DNA of 64,000 nt from Opitutia bacterium UBA7876 (GTDB lineage Bacteria > Verrucomicrobiota > Verrucomicrobiia > Opitutales > Seribacteraceae), in assembly GCA_002500665.1 (NCBI GenBank), contig DLRY01000058.1:16985-80984 (forward strand), written 5' to 3'. Positions within the stretch are counted from its first letter, which is position 1. Every line of letters starts with the position of its first letter. The notes below the pieces were generated by a model, which saw nothing but the letters and a program-made list of their open reading frames with translations, did no database searches and was not told the origin of the DNA. The position numbers and the translations under genes are program-made. Shown piece by piece: positions 42,870 through 50,568 of this stretch.

Positions 42870-43904
42870 TTAGTTGAAGTTAATCATTGTATGAATGCTT
42901 TCGCCTGATCTCATACGATTTATGCCGAAATTAATTTCATCCAGACAGAAACGGTGACTAACGAAATCCTCTAGGTTAAAAGCACCAGCATCCATCATTC
43001 CCAAGTATCGTGTGATGTCCGTGTGGGGACGGCTTTGGCCGCCCTCCGAACCGGTAAGGGTCCTCCCGAAATGAAGGGGCAGGGTATTAAAGCTGACTTT
43101 TTGATCGAACCTCATGACGCCAAAAAGGACACAAGTCCCTTGGCTGGAGGTAAGGTCATAAGCTTCCTCGATCATTTCTGGGCTTCCCGTACCTTCAATT
43201 ATTACGTCAACTTCAGGTCGTCCAATGATATCGAAAACCGCATCCTTCAAGTTTACCTCGCTAGAATTCACGCAGTGAGTCGCCCCGTGCTTTTTTGCAA
43301 GTTCCAGCTTATGTTCAAACAAGTCAACGGCGATGATGGGGTTCGCTCCCGCAAGCTTGGCTCCCAAAACGGCTCCGAGTCCGATACCCCCGACTCCAAT
43401 TATGCACACCGATTGGCCGATCCGAACTTTGGCATCGTTGGAGATGACACCGAAGCCCGTGGTAATGGTGTCTGCCATCAGTGCGGACACTTCATGACCG
43501 TATTTCGGATCAATGGGCGTAAGCCTGCTTTCCGAAATGATAGAATATTGACTGAAAGTCGTAATATGTCCTGCGTTTACAAGAGCTCCTTGCCAATTAT
43601 AAGTCGGACAAGGACCGGAAATCCCCGGGGCGGGACGCCAGTGGCAGACAACATGTTCGCCTTCCTTTACGCGTGTAACGAGAGGCCCCACCTCTCGGAC
43701 TATGCCACCTGCCTCGTGACCAAGTAGATGAGGAAGGTAGCGGTCAGGCCCTTTGACCCCGTCAATTTCTCCCAGTTGAGATCCGCATATGCGGGTTGAT
43801 TTGATTTCGACCAATACCTTCCCATGCTCTAGCTTTGGAATTTCGATTTCGTCGACCACCAGGTCTTTCTTTTGCTCAACTAATATGGCGGCTCTGGTTT
43901 TCAT
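42870..43904 (-). CDS. zinc-type (MDR) alcohol dehydrogenase
   Basis: About 344 residues from the ATG at 43904, whose ATGA overlaps the stop of the methyltransferase gene. It is a medium-chain dehydrogenase: the catalytic zinc ligands are Cys in STRICGSQLGE near 38 and the GHE of HLLGHEAGG near 64-66, and the NAD(P) site is VGVGGIGLGAVLGAK near 175. The four-Cys structural-zinc lobe is absent, since only two cysteines lie in that region. Similar proteins sit beside transketolase genes in sugar clusters. It likely oxidises or reduces a sugar intermediate. The frame is open upstream to 43964. Confidence 0.85.
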   Translation of the reverse strand: MKTRAAILVEQKKDLVVDEIEIPKLEHGKVLVEIKSTRICGSQLGEIDGVKGPDRYLPHLLGHEAGGIVREVGPLVTRVKEGEHVVCHWRPAPGISGPCPTYNWQGALVNAGHITTFSQYSIISESRLTPIDPKYGHEVSALMADTITTGFGVISNDAKVRIGQSVCIIGVGGIGLGAVLGAKLAGANPIIAVDLFEHKLELAKKHGATHCVNSSEVNLKDAVFDIIGRPEVDVIIEGTGSPEMIEEAYDLTSSQGTCVLFGVMRFDQKVSFNTLPLHFGRTLTGSEGGQSRPHTDITRYLGMMDAGAFNLEDFVSHRFCLDEINFGINRMRSGESIHTMINFN

Positions 43905-44563
43905 TCGAAATAGATAAAACTGTGGTCGCCAGAGTAACCGGTTTTTTCGAACCACCACTCCCATTCCTTAGGGGAGCAGAAAGCCTCGCAGGTCAGTTGC
44001 CAGTAGAGCAGGTTGGCTTTTTCGTTTTCGTTGCGGTAAGACTCTACGCACAAATACCTCTTTTCCTTTCCGACCCTCTGGATCTCGCGAAGAGCTGAGT
44101 GGAGGTCATAATTTGGAAGGTTATGAAGAGTATTGATCGAAACCACGAAATCGAAAGAATCGTCACCCCATGGAAGATTGCTCGCGTTTCCAATAGTAAT
44201 TGACTCGCTGATTTCCTCTTTTGAATGAGTCTTGGCATATTCGGAAATATCCAGACCGAAAACTTCAACCCCCGGAACGGCCAAAGTGAAGTCATGCATC
44301 AGGAACCCCTTCCCGCAACCAACGTCAAGAATTTTGTCTCCGGGCTTGATTCCATAATGTTGTGCCATTGCTTTGGCAACCTTCAGCCAACGGCCATCGT
44401 AGGTCATTCCTCCATATCCCCAGCGACGGTCACCGTCCCAGTAGTCGTATCCCCAGTTTTTAGCCTTTTCTGCGGCTTTTGCTTTGGGGTATTCGGTGAC
44501 CCTTGCGACGTAGTCGCGAGTGGTAGACTTGTGGATCAAGGAAATGAAATCTATATAGGCCAT
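43901..44563 (-). CDS. class I SAM-dependent methyltransferase
   Basis: About 220 residues from the ATG at 44563. SAM-binding motif I is KILDVGCGKGFLMHDF near residue 78, motif II VFGLDISEYA near 100, and a conserved SFDFVVSINTLHNLP near 135 follows the usual small-molecule methyltransferase layout. The N-terminal segment KNWGYDYWDGDRRWGYGG is distinctive and resembles methyltransferases found with split transketolase genes. Its substrate is probably a sugar or sugar nucleotide made by the neighbouring enzymes. It is coupled to the dehydrogenase by a four-base overlap and lies 14 bases after the transketolase C-terminal subunit. The frame is open upstream to 44638. Confidence 0.83.
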   Translation of the reverse strand: MAYIDFISLIHKSTTRDYVARVTEYPKAKAAEKAKNWGYDYWDGDRRWGYGGMTYDGRWLKVAKAMAQHYGIKPGDKILDVGCGKGFLMHDFTLAVPGVEVFGLDISEYAKTHSKEEISESITIGNASNLPWGDDSFDFVVSINTLHNLPNYDLHSALREIQRVGKEKRYLCVESYRNENEKANLLYWQLTCEAFCSPKEWEWWFEKTGYSGDHSFIYFE

Positions 44564-44577
44564 GGTGATTGAATCTT

Positions 44578-45507
44578 TCAGGTCGAACCAATGAAGTCCG
44601 TGATTTGTTCGAGCAAACCCGCTTTGTCCAGTCCGCACTTCTTCCGGGCTTCTTCCTGATTGCCGGTATAGAGCAGGAACTTGTCAGGCGTTCCCAGGGT
44701 AAGGAGCCTTGCCCTGGGCTGTTTTTGACTGGCGAGCCATTCCGCTACTGCCGAACCAAATCCGCCAAGCCTGCCATGCTCTTCGACGGTTATTACATAT
44801 TCGTGCCCTGCGAAAATTTCTTCAAGACATTCCTTTTCCAGGGGTTTGACCGTATGGAAGCTGTAAAGGGATGAAGAAATTCCATGTCCTTCGAGTTCAT
44901 CAGAGACCGAGGAGCAATTGGGAAGCATGTTGCCTGTCGCGAGAAGGGCAACGGATTGGCCACGCTTCAAGCAAATGGATTTGCCTATCTCGAAATCATC
45001 AATCGCTTTTTGGTGAACGGGGGCCTCTCCTTTTTTGCCAATTCTCAGATAGGTGGGCTTGGGGTCGTTGAAAAAAGCCTTTGTGGCCGCGCGTACCTCA
45101 AGAGGGTCGCCTGCGCAGATTACCTGCATGTTGGGCAAGCTTCTCATGAGGGCGATGTCCTCAAGCGTGTGATGGGTTGATCCGTTTGAGGCATAGGAGA
45201 GCCCTCCTCCCACTCCAACCAAAAGGACGGCCGCATCGTGGTAAGAGAGGTCGACTCTAATTTGCTCATAGGCCCGGTAAATGAGAAAGGAAGCGATCGT
45301 GTAGGCGACCGGCTTCATCCCGCTCATTGCCAAGCCCGAGCTCATCGTGACCATATTCGCTTCGGCCACCCCGCAATTGACGAACCTTTCTGGGTTGCTT
45401 TCCTTATATTTGTCAAAAAGCCTGTTTCCAATATCCCCAGACAACAAAACGACTGAGGGGTCCGATTTGGCAATTTGCGTAATTTCATCTGCAAAGGCGT
45501 TTCGCAT
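44578..45507 (-). CDS. transketolase, C-terminal (pyrimidine-binding) subunit
   Basis: This 309-residue protein is the second half of a split transketolase. The pyrimidine-binding domain contains RFVNCGVAEANMVTMSSGLAM near residue 42 with the Glu that activates thiamine diphosphate. The C-terminal region contains DPKPTYLRIGKKGE near 150 and the transketolase C domain with VITVEEHGRLGG near 245. Together with the subunit encoded just upstream (two bases away) it should transfer a two-carbon ketol group between sugar phosphates. Placement inside a glycan operon suggests a dedicated, non-housekeeping role. ATG start. Confidence 0.9.
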   Translation of the reverse strand: MRNAFADEITQIAKSDPSVVLLSGDIGNRLFDKYKESNPERFVNCGVAEANMVTMSSGLAMSGMKPVAYTIASFLIYRAYEQIRVDLSYHDAAVLLVGVGGGLSYASNGSTHHTLEDIALMRSLPNMQVICAGDPLEVRAATKAFFNDPKPTYLRIGKKGEAPVHQKAIDDFEIGKSICLKRGQSVALLATGNMLPNCSSVSDELEGHGISSSLYSFHTVKPLEKECLEEIFAGHEYVITVEEHGRLGGFGSAVAEWLASQKQPRARLLTLGTPDKFLLYTGNQEEARKKCGLDKAGLLEQITDFIGST

Positions 45508-45509
45508 TT

Positions 45510-46370
45510 TTAGAGGGAGTTTATTCCAAGCTCTTCAAAAGCGGAATCTACTTCTTCTTTCGAAGGAATACGGTAATGCCAGTTGTTGTCGTCCTCCATC
45601 ATTTTGATTCCTTTGCCTTTGACCGTATCGGCAATGATGGCGAAGGGCTTGTCTGATTTTTTGGCCGTTGCGAGCCCGGATTTAATTTGGCGAAAGTCAT
45701 GCCCGTCAATGCGGATGCTGTTCCAACCGAATGACTCGAACTTTTCTTCAAGAGGTTCGAGAGCGGTGACCTCGGAGCTTCGTCCGGTGGCCTGCCATTT
45801 GTTGAAGTCGACTATTGCAACGAGGTTGTTGAGATTGTGTGCCGGAGCCAACAGTGCTGCCTCCCAAGTCGAACCCTCATTGCATTCTCCGTCGCTCAAA
45901 AGGGTGACAACGCCATAGGGGATGACATTCATTTTGGAGGCCAATGCGATACCCGTGGCAACCGATAAGCCATGGCCCAAAGAACCTGTAGCCGCCTCTA
46001 TCCCGGGCACGCAACGGGGAGATGGATGCTCGGGTAATGGCGAGCCTGCCTGGGCGTAATCTTCAAAGAGTTCCGGGGAAAAGAATCCTCTCTCGGCCAA
46101 GACTGCATAAAGAGTCGTAATGCCATGCCCCTTACTCAGGACAAACCGGTCCCGGGCAGGATCCTTTGCGATTTCCGGGCTGATTTTCAAGAAGTTCCAA
46201 TACAGGTATACGAGAAGCTCGACAAAAGAAAGGGAACTTCCCAAATGGGGAGTTCTGGCCTGATGGGAAAGCTTTATGACTCTTCCTCGTATTCTGGCTG
46301 CTGCGATTGCCAATGAATCGAAATCCGCTTGGGCTGTATCGGTGTCGTCAGTGGAGGTTCGTGAGTTCAA
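45510..46370 (-). CDS. transketolase, N-terminal (thiamine-diphosphate-binding) subunit
   Basis: The 286-residue protein forms the first half of the split transketolase. The thiamine diphosphate motif is LLSDGECNEGSTWEAALLA at about residues 156-175, closed by the Asn in VAIVDFNKWQATG. Substrate-site His residues appear in HGITTLYAV near 80 and GSLGHGLSVATG near 125. The gene's start appears to be TTG at 46370, nine bases after the stop of the kinase-nucleotidyltransferase gene, since no ATG precedes the conserved N-terminus. It pairs with the downstream C-terminal subunit, with two bases between the genes. Confidence 0.9.
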   Translation of the reverse strand: MNSRTSTDDTDTAQADFDSLAIAAARIRGRVIKLSHQARTPHLGSSLSFVELLVYLYWNFLKISPEIAKDPARDRFVLSKGHGITTLYAVLAERGFFSPELFEDYAQAGSPLPEHPSPRCVPGIEAATGSLGHGLSVATGIALASKMNVIPYGVVTLLSDGECNEGSTWEAALLAPAHNLNNLVAIVDFNKWQATGRSSEVTALEPLEEKFESFGWNSIRIDGHDFRQIKSGLATAKKSDKPFAIIADTVKGKGIKMMEDDNNWHYRIPSKEEVDSAFEELGINSL

Positions 46371-46379
46371 GGTGGGGAG

Positions 46380-47921
46380 TTAGAAATTTATCATGGTTTG
46401 CGCGGCCTTAAGCAAATCGGCCTTTTTGATTGCTTCTGAATTCCCTATGATTCTGACGGCTTGAGCACCTGCCATTTGAGCTAGGTAAGTGCTCGCGTCC
46501 ATGGGTAGCCCTTTTGCCGCCGCAAGAGAGGCAATTGTACAAAATGCATCTCCGGCACCAACGGGATCAACGACTTCGTTTTCAAAAGAAGGGCAGCGAG
46601 ACAATTCTTTGTCGTTGCTAATTCCAATCGTCTCGACTGCTCCGCGAGTCAGCCACGCGTATTTTGAGGAAAGGCTTTGCCTGAGCAACTCGAGTTCTTT
46701 CGAGAAATTGGTTTTTTTTATCCCCGATGCAAGTTTGATTTCGGCCTCGTCGAGAGAGAATGAGTCGGCTCTTTTGTATTGGCGGTTGATGATGTTGTAG
46801 CCGTGATTGTAACTGTTGGTTTGACAATTGAGGGCAAGAAAGAGTGCTTTTTCCTGAACGAGTTCCCTGATTTTTTGGGTCATGAGACCGTGTCCGAAAT
46901 CCATGACCAAAACGAGGTCGAAATTTTTGATCGTGGAAGACAGGGAATCGAGAATCTGACTTTCTGCATCTTGTGGAATTTCAGCGTCATTGATGTAGTT
47001 GACTGAAAAAAGTTTGTTGAGTTCGATTCCTTCCTTGTAGGGTTCGACGAACCTAAGCTTCCTGACTGTAGTGAACTTCTCACACCTGATCACATTGTCG
47101 TTTTTTTGTGGAAGGAATTTTTGTAGTGTAGGCTCGACCCAGCTTTCCGTTCCGACTAGGCTCAAGAACTGTATGCTTTCGGTAAACTGAAGGGCGTGTC
47201 TGAAGACTGCCAATGCCCCCCCCGCCTGTTGACTCCCATAAAGACTTCTTCCTGAAAGAATCCGATTCTTGGAGGTAAGGCCCTGTACCTGAACGGTTTC
47301 GTACTCATCGAAGATGACGTCTCCCAGAACAAGAACCTTTAGGCTGGAAAAAGAATCAATAAAAGAGCGCAGGTCTGCCGTATTGTAACTTTCCGCGATG
47401 GATTTGCAGAAAAGTTTAACTTCCGGAGTCTGCGTCGAGAAGTTTCCGTGAAGAAGTTTGGTAGATGAAAAGACCACCGAACCGACATAGCGAATGACCC
47501 CACCGACAACTTGGACGGTTTTGACGTCATCTTCCATGTTTCCTGTAACGTCTGAACAGGCATCCTCATATTCTTTTCCTTTACAATAAATATCAGGTCT
47601 GACCGCTTCAATAGCTTCGACTGCGGCGGGATAGGGGACGATAACAACATAATCAATCGATTCCAAGGCAGAGAGGGATTTTATACGAAGCTCGTCGTTG
47701 AAGTAGGGGCGTCCGGGCCCTTTGTTGACAAATTTCTCCCCAGTAACGGTAACGACCAGCTTGTCCCCCAGCCTTTTTGATTCTTCAAAGTGAATGACGT
47801 GCCCTGGGTGAATCAAGTCGAAGGTCCCATGGCACTGGACGATCTTTTCGCCATTTTCCCTATGCTTATCAAGGACGGAGCTAATTTCGTCGAAGCCTAC
47901 GATTTTAGTCTGGTCGTACAT
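46380..47921 (-). CDS. nucleotidyltransferase-sugar kinase fusion (HldE-like, inverted order)
   Basis: This 513-residue protein joins two domains. Residues 20-150 are a cytidylyltransferase-like nucleotidyltransferase with the nucleotide-binding GTFDLIHPGHVIHF (H-x-G-H) near 32-45 and a later RPYFNDELRI block. Residues 190-513 are a PfkB/ribokinase-type kinase, beginning KVLVLGDVIFDEYE and ending with the catalytic VDPVGAGDAFC near 460. E. coli HldE has the same two activities in the opposite order, kinase first. It should phosphorylate a sugar 7-phosphate and attach a nucleotide; whether this is ADP, GDP or CDP is not visible. It lies 20 bases after an epimerase gene. Confidence 0.82.
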   Translation of the reverse strand: MYDQTKIVGFDEISSVLDKHRENGEKIVQCHGTFDLIHPGHVIHFEESKRLGDKLVVTVTGEKFVNKGPGRPYFNDELRIKSLSALESIDYVVIVPYPAAVEAIEAVRPDIYCKGKEYEDACSDVTGNMEDDVKTVQVVGGVIRYVGSVVFSSTKLLHGNFSTQTPEVKLFCKSIAESYNTADLRSFIDSFSSLKVLVLGDVIFDEYETVQVQGLTSKNRILSGRSLYGSQQAGGALAVFRHALQFTESIQFLSLVGTESWVEPTLQKFLPQKNDNVIRCEKFTTVRKLRFVEPYKEGIELNKLFSVNYINDAEIPQDAESQILDSLSSTIKNFDLVLVMDFGHGLMTQKIRELVQEKALFLALNCQTNSYNHGYNIINRQYKRADSFSLDEAEIKLASGIKKTNFSKELELLRQSLSSKYAWLTRGAVETIGISNDKELSRCPSFENEVVDPVGAGDAFCTIASLAAAKGLPMDASTYLAQMAGAQAVRIIGNSEAIKKADLLKAAQTMINF

Positions 47922-47940
47922 TGGAATTATGAATGTGGAG

Positions 47941-48903
47941 CTATGACTTGATTTTTTTCTCCTCGATCAGGCGAACCATTGTCTTAACATTGAAACACTG
48001 TTCCTCCATGCTGAGCCTTCCATCACGATAGGCCGCAATGACTTCTAGAATTCCTTCCTCCACGCTACTTTGTGGTTTGAAGCCAGTGTCCAAAAGTTTC
48101 TGGGATGAGAGACGATACGAGCGAGGATCGTTGGATTTGGTCACAATGATTTCCGCAGGAACGTGACTGACCACTCTTTCTGCGATTTGCATGATAGAGA
48201 GATTCTCGAACCCGGCATTAAATATACCAATCATTGACTTAGGGTTTTCGAGGACGTGAAGGTAAACTGAAACTAGGTCCCTGAGGTGAATGTTGGGACG
48301 GGTTTGCTCACCTCCAAAGACCGTAATCTTGCCATTTTCCAAAGCCTGCATCGTGAGCATGTTGACGGAGAGATCAAGGCGCATGCGAGGAGAATATCCG
48401 CATACCGTGGCGGGGCGGATGCAGGAGACTGCTATTTTTTCGGCGTAGCTAAGCAGGACTCGCTCACTAATCATCTTGGTCTTGTTGTAGTCCGATATCG
48501 GGACCAACGAAAGGTCCTCAGTGACAAGGGGTTCGTCCTTTACCCCATAAACGCTTCCGGAACTTGCAAAAACAAATTGTCGGACATCCTTTCGAATCGC
48601 TGCTTCAACCAGATGCATGCTGGCCAAAGCGTTGACTTCCCAATTTAGCTTGGAATCCAAGTCACTGCAGGGATCATTGGCTACGTTGGCCAAGTGAAAA
48701 ACTGTATCTATACCTTCGAAGCAGGATTCCTCAAAGTCCCTTATGTCGGCTTCAATAAGCTCGAGGTTTTCGTGCTTTGGCAGAAAGTTTCCGAACCACA
48801 TGGCATCCACTACTCGAACACGATGTCCTAGCTCCAGAAGTGAGGAAGTCAGGGCATGACCGACGAATCCGCATCCTCCCGTTACGACGATATTAAGACT
48901 CAT
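47941..48903 (-). CDS. NAD-dependent sugar epimerase/dehydratase
   Basis: This 320-residue extended short-chain dehydrogenase binds NAD through VVTGGCGFVGHALTSSLL at residues 6-23. The active-site Tyr-Lys pair is in DYNKTKMISERVL near 137, and the Ser in FASSGSVYG near 113. TRPNIHLRDLVSVYLHVLE near 205 is typical of GalE/UDP-glucuronate-epimerase-like enzymes. It likely epimerises or dehydrates a nucleotide sugar made in this operon. Its ATG shares one base with the stop of the preceding epimerase-like gene (TAATG), so the two are coupled. Confidence 0.83.
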   Translation of the reverse strand: MSLNIVVTGGCGFVGHALTSSLLELGHRVRVVDAMWFGNFLPKHENLELIEADIRDFEESCFEGIDTVFHLANVANDPCSDLDSKLNWEVNALASMHLVEAAIRKDVRQFVFASSGSVYGVKDEPLVTEDLSLVPISDYNKTKMISERVLLSYAEKIAVSCIRPATVCGYSPRMRLDLSVNMLTMQALENGKITVFGGEQTRPNIHLRDLVSVYLHVLENPKSMIGIFNAGFENLSIMQIAERVVSHVPAEIIVTKSNDPRSYRLSSQKLLDTGFKPQSSVEEGILEVIAAYRDGRLSMEEQCFNVKTMVRLIEEKKIKS

Positions 48904-49892
48904 TATTCTTTGTGTTGGTATTGCATTGCTTCCTTCGACAGATCATGAAAATTGTCCTCTACCCAAGAGATCGTCTCGTCGATTCCCTTTTGAAGTGAGA
49001 CTTCCGGCTCCCAACCGAATTCATCTCGGGCCTTTGAGCTGTCGAGTAAGTATGCGGCATCTTTCCCAGGGCGGTCTGGGCTGATTTCAACTAGCTCCTC
49101 AAAGTTTGCTTCCATTCTGAGACAAATTAATTCGACGAGTTCGCGAATCGAAACGTGCTGATCCGTGGAAAGATGGTAGGTATTCGGACTTTTGGCATCC
49201 GTCAAAATTTGCGAGGTGGCCTTGGAGACATCCCCGATATGTATGAACGAACGGAGTGATTTGCCTCCCCCATGAAGCTGAAGTTTTCTCCCAGTCTTGA
49301 TGAAAAGAATGGTTCTGGGGATAATTCGATAGAGCTGCTGGCCGGGGCCGTAGACGTTGGCGGCACGGGTAAAGACAACGGGAAAGCCGTAATTATCGTG
49401 AAAGTTGGACAAGTGCATGTCGCAAGAAGCACGGGAAGTTGCATACGGAGTACTTGGAGAGAAAGTATGGTCTTCCTTAACCAATCCTGAACAAGAACCA
49501 TAGACCTCGGGGGTGGAGACGTGAAGATATTTTACAAGAAAGTCTAGCTTCCTAAGTTGGTCGTGGAGCCTGACGTTTGCCAAGACGTTGGTCTTGTACC
49601 AGTGATCAGGGTTTTCCCAACTCTCGGCAACCATGGCTTGGGCCGCGAAATTGACGACGTAGGGAGCTTGAAATTCCTTAATGGCATCGATTATGTCGTC
49701 ACTTTGCAGGTTCAAGTCCAATTGCCTGAACTGAAAACGCGAGTGGTCGTCCCACTTGTATGGGAGAAGGCAATCGGAGTTTTCGGGTGATCGGCTTATT
49801 CCAAGTATTTCGTGTCCGTGAGCGAGAAGATGCCTGGTGAAGCTTGCTCCGGAAAATGAATTGCTGCCAATTACGACTACTCTTTGTTCCAC
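48903..49892 (-). CDS. sugar-nucleotide dehydratase/epimerase (GDP-mannose-4,6-dehydratase-like) with atypical active site
   Basis: This 329-residue extended short-chain dehydrogenase has the cofactor motif VVVIGSNSFSGASFTRHLL at the N-terminus and a Ser-Thr site in HVSTPEVYGSC near 124-134. The usual Y-x-x-x-K pair reads Tyr150-Ala-Thr-Ser-Arg154 (YATSR), so Lys is replaced by Arg. RAANVYGPGQQLYRIIPRTI near 175 resembles the dTDP-glucose or GDP-mannose 4,6-dehydratase substrate loop. It starts with GTG at 49892 and overlaps the preceding isomerase gene by 16 bases. The Lys-to-Arg change could lower or alter activity. Confidence 0.78.
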   Translation of the reverse strand: MEQRVVVIGSNSFSGASFTRHLLAHGHEILGISRSPENSDCLLPYKWDDHSRFQFRQLDLNLQSDDIIDAIKEFQAPYVVNFAAQAMVAESWENPDHWYKTNVLANVRLHDQLRKLDFLVKYLHVSTPEVYGSCSGLVKEDHTFSPSTPYATSRASCDMHLSNFHDNYGFPVVFTRAANVYGPGQQLYRIIPRTILFIKTGRKLQLHGGGKSLRSFIHIGDVSKATSQILTDAKSPNTYHLSTDQHVSIRELVELICLRMEANFEELVEISPDRPGKDAAYLLDSSKARDEFGWEPEVSLQKGIDETISWVEDNFHDLSKEAMQYQHKE

Positions 49893-50461
49893 AATTTGTT
49901 TTTTCCTTTGAGGGTTTTCATGAGGATGTGCCCAATCATCATTTGAAAGTCCTCTGACACCTGCATGTCATTAATGGCAAGATGTATCGGGTTTCCTGCG
50001 ATTTTCTTACACTCGCCCCCATCAAAGCCCAGAACGGCATGAGTCTTCATTTTCATCGTCCTTGCCTGATGAATTGCCTCAACGATATTAGGAGAATTTC
50101 CGCTACCCGAGAATGCGATCAAAACGTCATTTTCATCGGCTAAGGCGATGAGCTGTTTAGCAAAAATATTTTCGTAGCCAGTATCGTTGGCAAGACATGT
50201 ATTAACAGCTATGTTTGAGGTCAGGGCATGGACGTTTAGTCCTTTGCCGTCATCCGGAGAAATGCCATACATCAGGTCATTGGCCAAATGATTTGCGTTG
50301 GCCGCGCTTCCACCATTTCCGCAAATGAATACCTTGGCTCTGTTTTCCCAGGCTAAGAGGAGATCATCGAAGAGCTTCTCTACTTTATTCCAAGACAGAT
50401 TCTTCCATGTTTGAGTTATGGATCTTGAGTATTCGTTTACTATATCGTTATATTTCCCCAT
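49877..50461 (-). CDS. gmhA: sedoheptulose-7-phosphate isomerase-like SIS protein
   Basis: The 194-residue protein is a single SIS domain of the GmhA type. The signature FICGNGGSAANANHLANDLMYG near residues 45-66 provides the phosphosugar-binding loop, and AFSGSGNSPNIVEAIHQA near 115 is the second SIS loop. Such enzymes convert sedoheptulose 7-phosphate to D-glycero-manno-heptose 7-phosphate, the first step of nucleotide-heptose synthesis. It begins the long glycan operon, divergent from the sigma-54 activator gene across 107 bases. The exact sugar here may differ from lipopolysaccharide heptose, because the operon also contains transketolase. Confidence 0.8.
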   Translation of the reverse strand: MGKYNDIVNEYSRSITQTWKNLSWNKVEKLFDDLLLAWENRAKVFICGNGGSAANANHLANDLMYGISPDDGKGLNVHALTSNIAVNTCLANDTGYENIFAKQLIALADENDVLIAFSGSGNSPNIVEAIHQARTMKMKTHAVLGFDGGECKKIAGNPIHLAINDMQVSEDFQMMIGHILMKTLKGKNKLWNKE

Positions 50462-50568
50462 TTAATTTTACCGAAGAGCATTCAGTTTTTGGAGGTGGAG
50501 TAGAGGTAGGAATATTTTTCCTAGTAAGATGTCGACAGATTGGCTGATTCTGCGCTATCAGTCTGGAA

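Larger units (their letters stand above)
22116..50461 (-). other. surface-glycan biosynthesis cluster
   Basis: About 25 consecutive minus-strand genes with small gaps or overlaps encode sugar-nucleotide enzymes, glycosyltransferases and decorating enzymes. The part from about 22.5 to 42.8 kb is visibly AT-rich relative to both flanks, and the first part read (42.9-50.5 kb) is intermediate. No genes for Wzx, Wzy, an ABC exporter or an initiating phosphoglycosyltransferase are present, so the cluster may depend on export genes elsewhere. Boundaries are set by the divergent sigma-54 activator at 50569 and the coiled-coil gene below 22045. Confidence 0.75.

Noticed and set aside
50462..50568. Promoters for the glycan operon and the sigma-54 activator
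   Set aside because: Possible -35 TCGACA and -10 TATTCC are only 15 bases apart, and a GG/GC pair fits sigma-54 spacing poorly, so neither is called.
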